IMG/VR virus record: IMGVR_UViG_3300023175_000115
Coordinates: 1-35,646 of that record
Strand: one strand, 5' to 3'
Source: a virus
Length of the DNA: 35,646 nucleotides
How positions within the stretch are numbered: position 1 is the stretch's first letter; each line of letters starts with the position of its first letter. Below are positions 32,283 through 35,646 of this stretch, piece by piece. Below the pieces are notes generated by a model. It saw nothing but the letters and a program-made list of their open reading frames with translations. It had not been told where the DNA came from and ran no database searches. Both the position numbers and the translations under genes were made by a program.

Positions 32283-33098
32283 ATGTCAAGAAAATTTGCG
32301 GTAGTCACAACGTTCAATGAAGATGGTATGAACTTGTACGGGCAGAATATGATCGACAGTTTTGAAAAAAATTGGCCCGAAGAAATCGATTTATATGTGT
32401 ACGCAGAAAACTGTGCACCACTACACACTAAAACTAATATTCATATTAGAAACTTGATGGAGAATCCGGGTATTGTAAAGTTTAAAGCAAAATGGAAAGA
32501 TGTACCTAAAGCAAATGGTAAAGAAAATCCAAAAGGTAGAGTAGATTCACACAAAGGATTTAAATGGGACGCTATTCGTTTTTGTCATAAAGTTTTTGCA
32601 ATATTTGATTGTGCAAAAAGTTTAGAAGGATCAGATGTGGATACATTAATTTGGATGGACGCTGATACACTGTGTCATAGTGCAATGCCAATTAATTTTT
32701 TAGAAAACTTTGTTCCAGCAAACAAACATATTTGTTATTTTAGTAGAGAACCAAAATGGCCAGAATGCGGGTTTTATTCTATGGCAATTAAAGAAGAAGT
32801 TGTTAAACGTTTCTTAAGTAGATTCCAATGGGTTTGGGATCATGCAGAGGAAGGAATTTTTACAATGAAAGAATGGCACGACAGTTTTGTGTTTTATGAA
32901 ATTGTAAAAGAGTTTAGAAATGTAGAAGGCTTTATGGAACATAGTTTAAGTAATGTTTCAATCCAAGGAGAAGGACACCCTATTATCAACAGTAGTATTG
33001 GTGCATACATTGACCATATGAAAGGTAATAGAAAAGTAGATGGAAAATCCTATAATAAAGATCTTAAAGTAGAACGCACTGAGAGTTATTGGAAATGA
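32283..33098 (+). CDS. GT-A-type glycosyltransferase-like protein (271 aa)
   Basis: The ATG follows AGAGGATAAA. The N-terminus is a GT-A Rossmann start (RKFAVVTTFNEDGMNLYGQN), and a DxD-type site occurs as LIWMDADTLCHS (about residue 125), which in this superfamily coordinates the metal and nucleotide sugar. CGFYSMAI and WHDSFVFYEIV follow. It may transfer a sugar to phage or host surface glycans. It begins a five-gene plus-strand cluster with overlapping ends. Confidence 0.7.
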   Translation: MSRKFAVVTTFNEDGMNLYGQNMIDSFEKNWPEEIDLYVYAENCAPLHTKTNIHIRNLMENPGIVKFKAKWKDVPKANGKENPKGRVDSHKGFKWDAIRFCHKVFAIFDCAKSLEGSDVDTLIWMDADTLCHSAMPINFLENFVPANKHICYFSREPKWPECGFYSMAIKEEVVKRFLSRFQWVWDHAEEGIFTMKEWHDSFVFYEIVKEFRNVEGFMEHSLSNVSIQGEGHPIINSSIGAYIDHMKGNRKVDGKSYNKDLKVERTESYWK

Positions 33099-33727
33099 AA
33101 AAACATCTGTTTGTGCCGTGGATGCAATTACTAGACAAGGTGTTTAGTGACAGCGAAGAACTAACAATTTGTGAAATAGGAACACATAGAGGTAAGACAG
33201 CAGAACAATTATGTAAGTATGTACTTGATAATCATTCTAGCAAATTACACTATGTTGGCTATGATGCATTTGAACTTGCAGATCAAGATACAGATTTAAA
33301 AGAGATTAACGGTAAAGGTCCGGGCGACTATACTTACGCAAACCATTTATTAAAAAGAATATCTAATAAAAGATTTACATACGAACTTGTTAAAGGATGG
33401 ACACAAGATACCCTAAAAGAAAGCAAGTATGATTTAGTTTACATTGATGGCGGACACAGTTATGAATCTGTAAAACACGATCACGAAAAACTTGAGATGA
33501 GTAAAGTTGTTGTGTTTGATGACTATCAAATTCCTGATGTAAAAAGATATGTAGACGAATATATTCATAAACATAAACTTCCACAAGTTGCTTGGGACTT
33601 AAATGCAATTAAAGAATTAAAAGACGACACAGTGTACACTTTTATGCCACACAAACAAAAAATGAAAAAAGAATTTAAGTTAGGTCAAAAAGTAGATCAC
33701 ATTCAGCCAATTATTTTTAGGACATAA
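33095..33727 (+). CDS. Class I SAM-dependent methyltransferase (210 aa)
   Basis: The ATG at 33095 overlaps the preceding TGA as ATGA and is preferred over an in-frame TTG six bases earlier. Motif I is TICEIGTHRGKTAEQL (about 25-40), and YDLVYIDGGHSYESVKHD (about 112-129) has the acidic loop and His typical of the Methyltransf_24 type. An HKHKL-basic C-terminal end follows. The acceptor is probably a sugar or a glycan intermediate, considering its neighbours. Confidence 0.75.
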   Translation: MKKHLFVPWMQLLDKVFSDSEELTICEIGTHRGKTAEQLCKYVLDNHSSKLHYVGYDAFELADQDTDLKEINGKGPGDYTYANHLLKRISNKRFTYELVKGWTQDTLKESKYDLVYIDGGHSYESVKHDHEKLEMSKVVVFDDYQIPDVKRYVDEYIHKHKLPQVAWDLNAIKELKDDTVYTFMPHKQKMKKEFKLGQKVDHIQPIIFRT

Positions 33728-33728
33728 T

Positions 33729-34598
33729 ATGATCATTGATGCTTTTCCTTACTTTAACGAAAAAGAGTTGTGTACTATTAGACTTAATTACCTAAGTGAT
33801 GTAGTAGATAAGTTTATTATTGTAGAAAGTAATCAAACATGGAGATGTCGTCCAAACAAACAAAAGTTTTTAGAAGTTTTAGAATCATTACCGCAAACAA
33901 TTAAAGATAAAATTGTATATAAATGGGTTGAACATCCTGATGAATATTTAGATAGTGAAGAACACACAAATCTTAAAACAATACAAAATATTACACGTGA
34001 TCATTTAGTATATGAAGCACGTAAAATAACTGATAAAGCAATTTTCTTTTACAGTGACCTAGATGAAATTTGGGATAAAAGAGGATTGGCAGAAATTAAA
34101 CGTTTGTTAAAAGCAGGCGAAAAACAAATTGTTTGTGATCAAGATTTAAGAGTTGTATATCTTGATTGGTATGCACGTATGCGTAATTGGCCAGGTACAC
34201 GAATTACTAATTTAGAAAACCTACCAGAAGAAAAGCCATTAAGCACAGGTGCGTTCAAGTACACAAAAGCAGGTGCTTTTAAAAGACACACTGTAATTAA
34301 AAACGGTTGGCATTTTAGTTATTTTGGAAATGATACACAACGTACAGAAAAAATTGCAAACATTAAAAATGCAATGGACTGGGAACGCAAAGCAGGAATG
34401 AGTTATGCACAAATCGCCACTAAGGTGCAAACAATACAAGACTGGAATAGAGTGGTTAGAAAAAAGAAAATTCAAGGACGTCAACTGGAAACAGATTTAC
34501 AAGTAGATTCTTTATTATTAAAAGAATTTTTAAAATATAACTTGTTTAGTCCTTGGTATAAAGATAGATACGGAAAGCACTTACGAGGAGACAAATAA
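33729..34598 (+). CDS. GT17-type (MGAT3-like) glycosyltransferase (289 aa)
   Basis: The sequence opens MIIDAFPYFNEKELCTIRLN, then VDKFIIVESNQTWR, matching glycosyltransferase family 17 (beta-1,4-N-acetylglucosaminyltransferase-like), with the DxD at FYSDLDEIWDKRG (about residues 99-111) and WHFSYFGN later. GT17 occurs in bacteria, phages and eukaryotes. Length is normal. It likely modifies a glycan made by this cluster. It follows the methyltransferase gene with one base between. Confidence 0.8.
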   Translation: MIIDAFPYFNEKELCTIRLNYLSDVVDKFIIVESNQTWRCRPNKQKFLEVLESLPQTIKDKIVYKWVEHPDEYLDSEEHTNLKTIQNITRDHLVYEARKITDKAIFFYSDLDEIWDKRGLAEIKRLLKAGEKQIVCDQDLRVVYLDWYARMRNWPGTRITNLENLPEEKPLSTGAFKYTKAGAFKRHTVIKNGWHFSYFGNDTQRTEKIANIKNAMDWERKAGMSYAQIATKVQTIQDWNRVVRKKKIQGRQLETDLQVDSLLLKEFLKYNLFSPWYKDRYGKHLRGDK

Positions 34599-35299
34599 TG
34601 AAAAAATCAGGCGATTGGTGGATATGTGACGAAGAACAAAATATGATGAAGTATACAGAGGTAGCCATGCGTGGTGATCCTAGTTGGCAAGGAAACTTTC
34701 CTTTATACTTAAACAAGTTTGTACCTGAAGATAAACGAGGAGTATTTGTTGACATTGGTGCTAATTATGGATTTATGGCAACTGCTATGTCAAAGTTTTA
34801 TGACACAGTAGAAGCATTTGAAGTTATTCCTAAAACATTTGATTGTTTAAAATTAAACTGTGAAGGCTATGATAATATTGTATTACATGACTGTGGCTTA
34901 GGTGAAACAAATGATAAGATGTATGCTAAACGTAGAAAAAAGACAGCAGGACACAGTCAAATTATTAATGATCCTGAGCAGTTAGAGTTGTATCTAGCAG
35001 GTAAACATCCTAAACAACATATGGTAGAAATTGTTGAAATTCCTATTAGAACCCTTGACAGTTTTAATTATGATAGAATTGATTTAATAAAAATTGATGT
35101 AGAAGGTTTTGAAGAATTTGTACTTGCTGGTGCAGAAGAAACTATTAAAAGATGTAAACCTGTAGTTGCACTAGAAGTCACACGAAGCAAGAAAACAACT
35201 GTACGACGTAGCAGTATTGATACTGTAAAATTAGTTGAAAGTTGGGGGTATAAGTTTGCAGAACAACGTAAAGATGACTTTATGTTGATCCCTAATTAG
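34598..35299 (+). CDS. FkbM-family methyltransferase (233 aa)
   Basis: The ATG shares a base with the previous TAA (TAATG). Motif I is VFVDIGANYGFMATAMSKF (about residues 50-68), the FkbM post-I region is YDRIDLIKIDVEGFEEFVLA (about 160-179) with Asp-Val-Glu-Gly, and GAEETIKRCKPVVALEVTRS follows. FkbM enzymes O-methylate sugars or polyketides. The acceptor here is probably a sugar hydroxyl. The 3' end overlaps the convergent gene by four bases. Confidence 0.85.
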   Translation: MKKSGDWWICDEEQNMMKYTEVAMRGDPSWQGNFPLYLNKFVPEDKRGVFVDIGANYGFMATAMSKFYDTVEAFEVIPKTFDCLKLNCEGYDNIVLHDCGLGETNDKMYAKRRKKTAGHSQIINDPEQLELYLAGKHPKQHMVEIVEIPIRTLDSFNYDRIDLIKIDVEGFEEFVLAGAEETIKRCKPVVALEVTRSKKTTVRRSSIDTVKLVESWGYKFAEQRKDDFMLIPN

Positions 35300-35646
35300 A
35301 CGTATTTTTTCATATGGCGCCAACAGTTGCCATTTTTTAGATCGTCTAAGTTCCAATGACTAGCACAAAGTTTCCATAACCACTTTTCTCTATCAGGACG
35401 TGTTGGATTTTCAATTTGAGTAAGGTCTGTATTTGCTAACGGTCCTGCTTGACAATAATTGCGATCAGTCACAAAAATTGGAACACCGTTCATTAGTGAC
35501 GCAACTGTTGGACTACTATTCTTAACAACCATTGCCCAACACTTATCTAAATCATCCAATAAAGAAACTTTTGTAGTATCGCTTACACGAACACCAAATT
35601 CTTTTTCAATTTGTTTTCCGTAATGTAATGCAGTTTTATCTCCCGG
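35296..35646 (-). CDS. Capsule-type glycosyltransferase-like protein, copy B (partial, cut by window edge)
   Basis: The frame is open to the right edge of the window, so only the last 116 codons are present. The block NSSPTVASLMNGVPIFVTDR, then PLANTDLTQIENPTRPDREKWLW, aligns with the C-terminus of copy A (31391-32236). This indicates two related proteins at the two ends of the cluster, possibly using different acceptors. The 5' part lies outside the window. Confidence 0.6.
   Translation of the reverse strand, partial: PGDKTALHYGKQIEKEFGVRVSDTTKVSLLDDLDKCWAMVVKNSSPTVASLMNGVPIFVTDRNYCQAGPLANTDLTQIENPTRPDREKWLWKLCASHWNLDDLKNGNCWRHMKKYV

Noticed and set aside
32237-32428. Minus-strand frame opposite the start of the GT-A gene
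   Set aside because: It reads through the bidirectional promoter and the 32283 start, with no motif or leader.

Overview
The window looks like part of the genome of a T4-like myovirus of marine type. The T4-type evidence is a replication set on the minus strand: gp41/DnaB-family helicase, gp61-type primase, UvsW helicase and a probable gp62 clamp-loader subunit. Many genes are preceded by T4-type late promoters (TAAATA), and virion-like proteins are interspersed. The marine flavour comes from the AT-rich sequence and from accessory genes such as 2OG-Fe(II) oxygenases, a carbamoyltransferase, a YhhQ-type transporter, a glutamine riboswitch, GT17 and FkbM enzymes, and paired SGNH proteins. The host cannot be named from sequence alone. 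I found no tRNA, rRNA, CRISPR array, insertion sequence or integrase.

Positions 1-11.7 kb form an early-type arm, almost entirely plus strand, with about 30 mostly small genes in units of one to three. Nearly every unit has the same header: a near-consensus sigma70 promoter (TTGACA, 16-17 bp, TATAAT/TATACT), often with an ACCGGT core in or beside it, and a short leader ending in a Shine-Dalgarno box extended to AGGAGCGA. Promoters are often embedded in the 3' end of the preceding gene, and twice the stop codon TGA is part of the -35 box. The only gene here with a clear enzyme fold is an AAA ATPase (9303-10343). Its 3' end carries two tandem hairpins whose loops are complementary to the conserved extended Shine-Dalgarno sequences of these genes. 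I regard this as the best candidate for an undescribed regulatory system.

Positions 11.7-14.1 kb are a junction with several non-coding stretches: a candidate structured RNA closed by a 13-bp inverted repeat that starts at a predicted late +1, a textbook glutamine riboswitch, and small genes. Positions 14.1-16.7 kb (plus) hold a nitrilase-superfamily enzyme, a YqgE/AlgH protein and virion-like proteins under late promoters. At three genes the late promoter lies exactly five bases before the ATG, which predicts leaderless mRNAs.

Positions 16.7-31.3 kb are mainly minus strand. They hold the replication and repair genes (DnaB, primase, gp62-like, UvsW) and a miniature DnaE-like protein that appears to keep all three catalytic aspartates. 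They also hold accessory metabolism: a carbamoyltransferase, two SGNH proteins, two 2OG oxygenases, a YhhQ transporter and a cupin. DnaB, the primase and the UvsW cluster each have their own sigma70-type promoter on the minus strand. Positions 31.4-35.6 kb are a glycan or surface-modification island: two related capsule-type glycosyltransferase-like proteins (the second cut by the window edge), a GT-A glycosyltransferase, a class I methyltransferase, a GT17-family enzyme and an FkbM methyltransferase. It is driven by a symmetric face-to-face late promoter pair.
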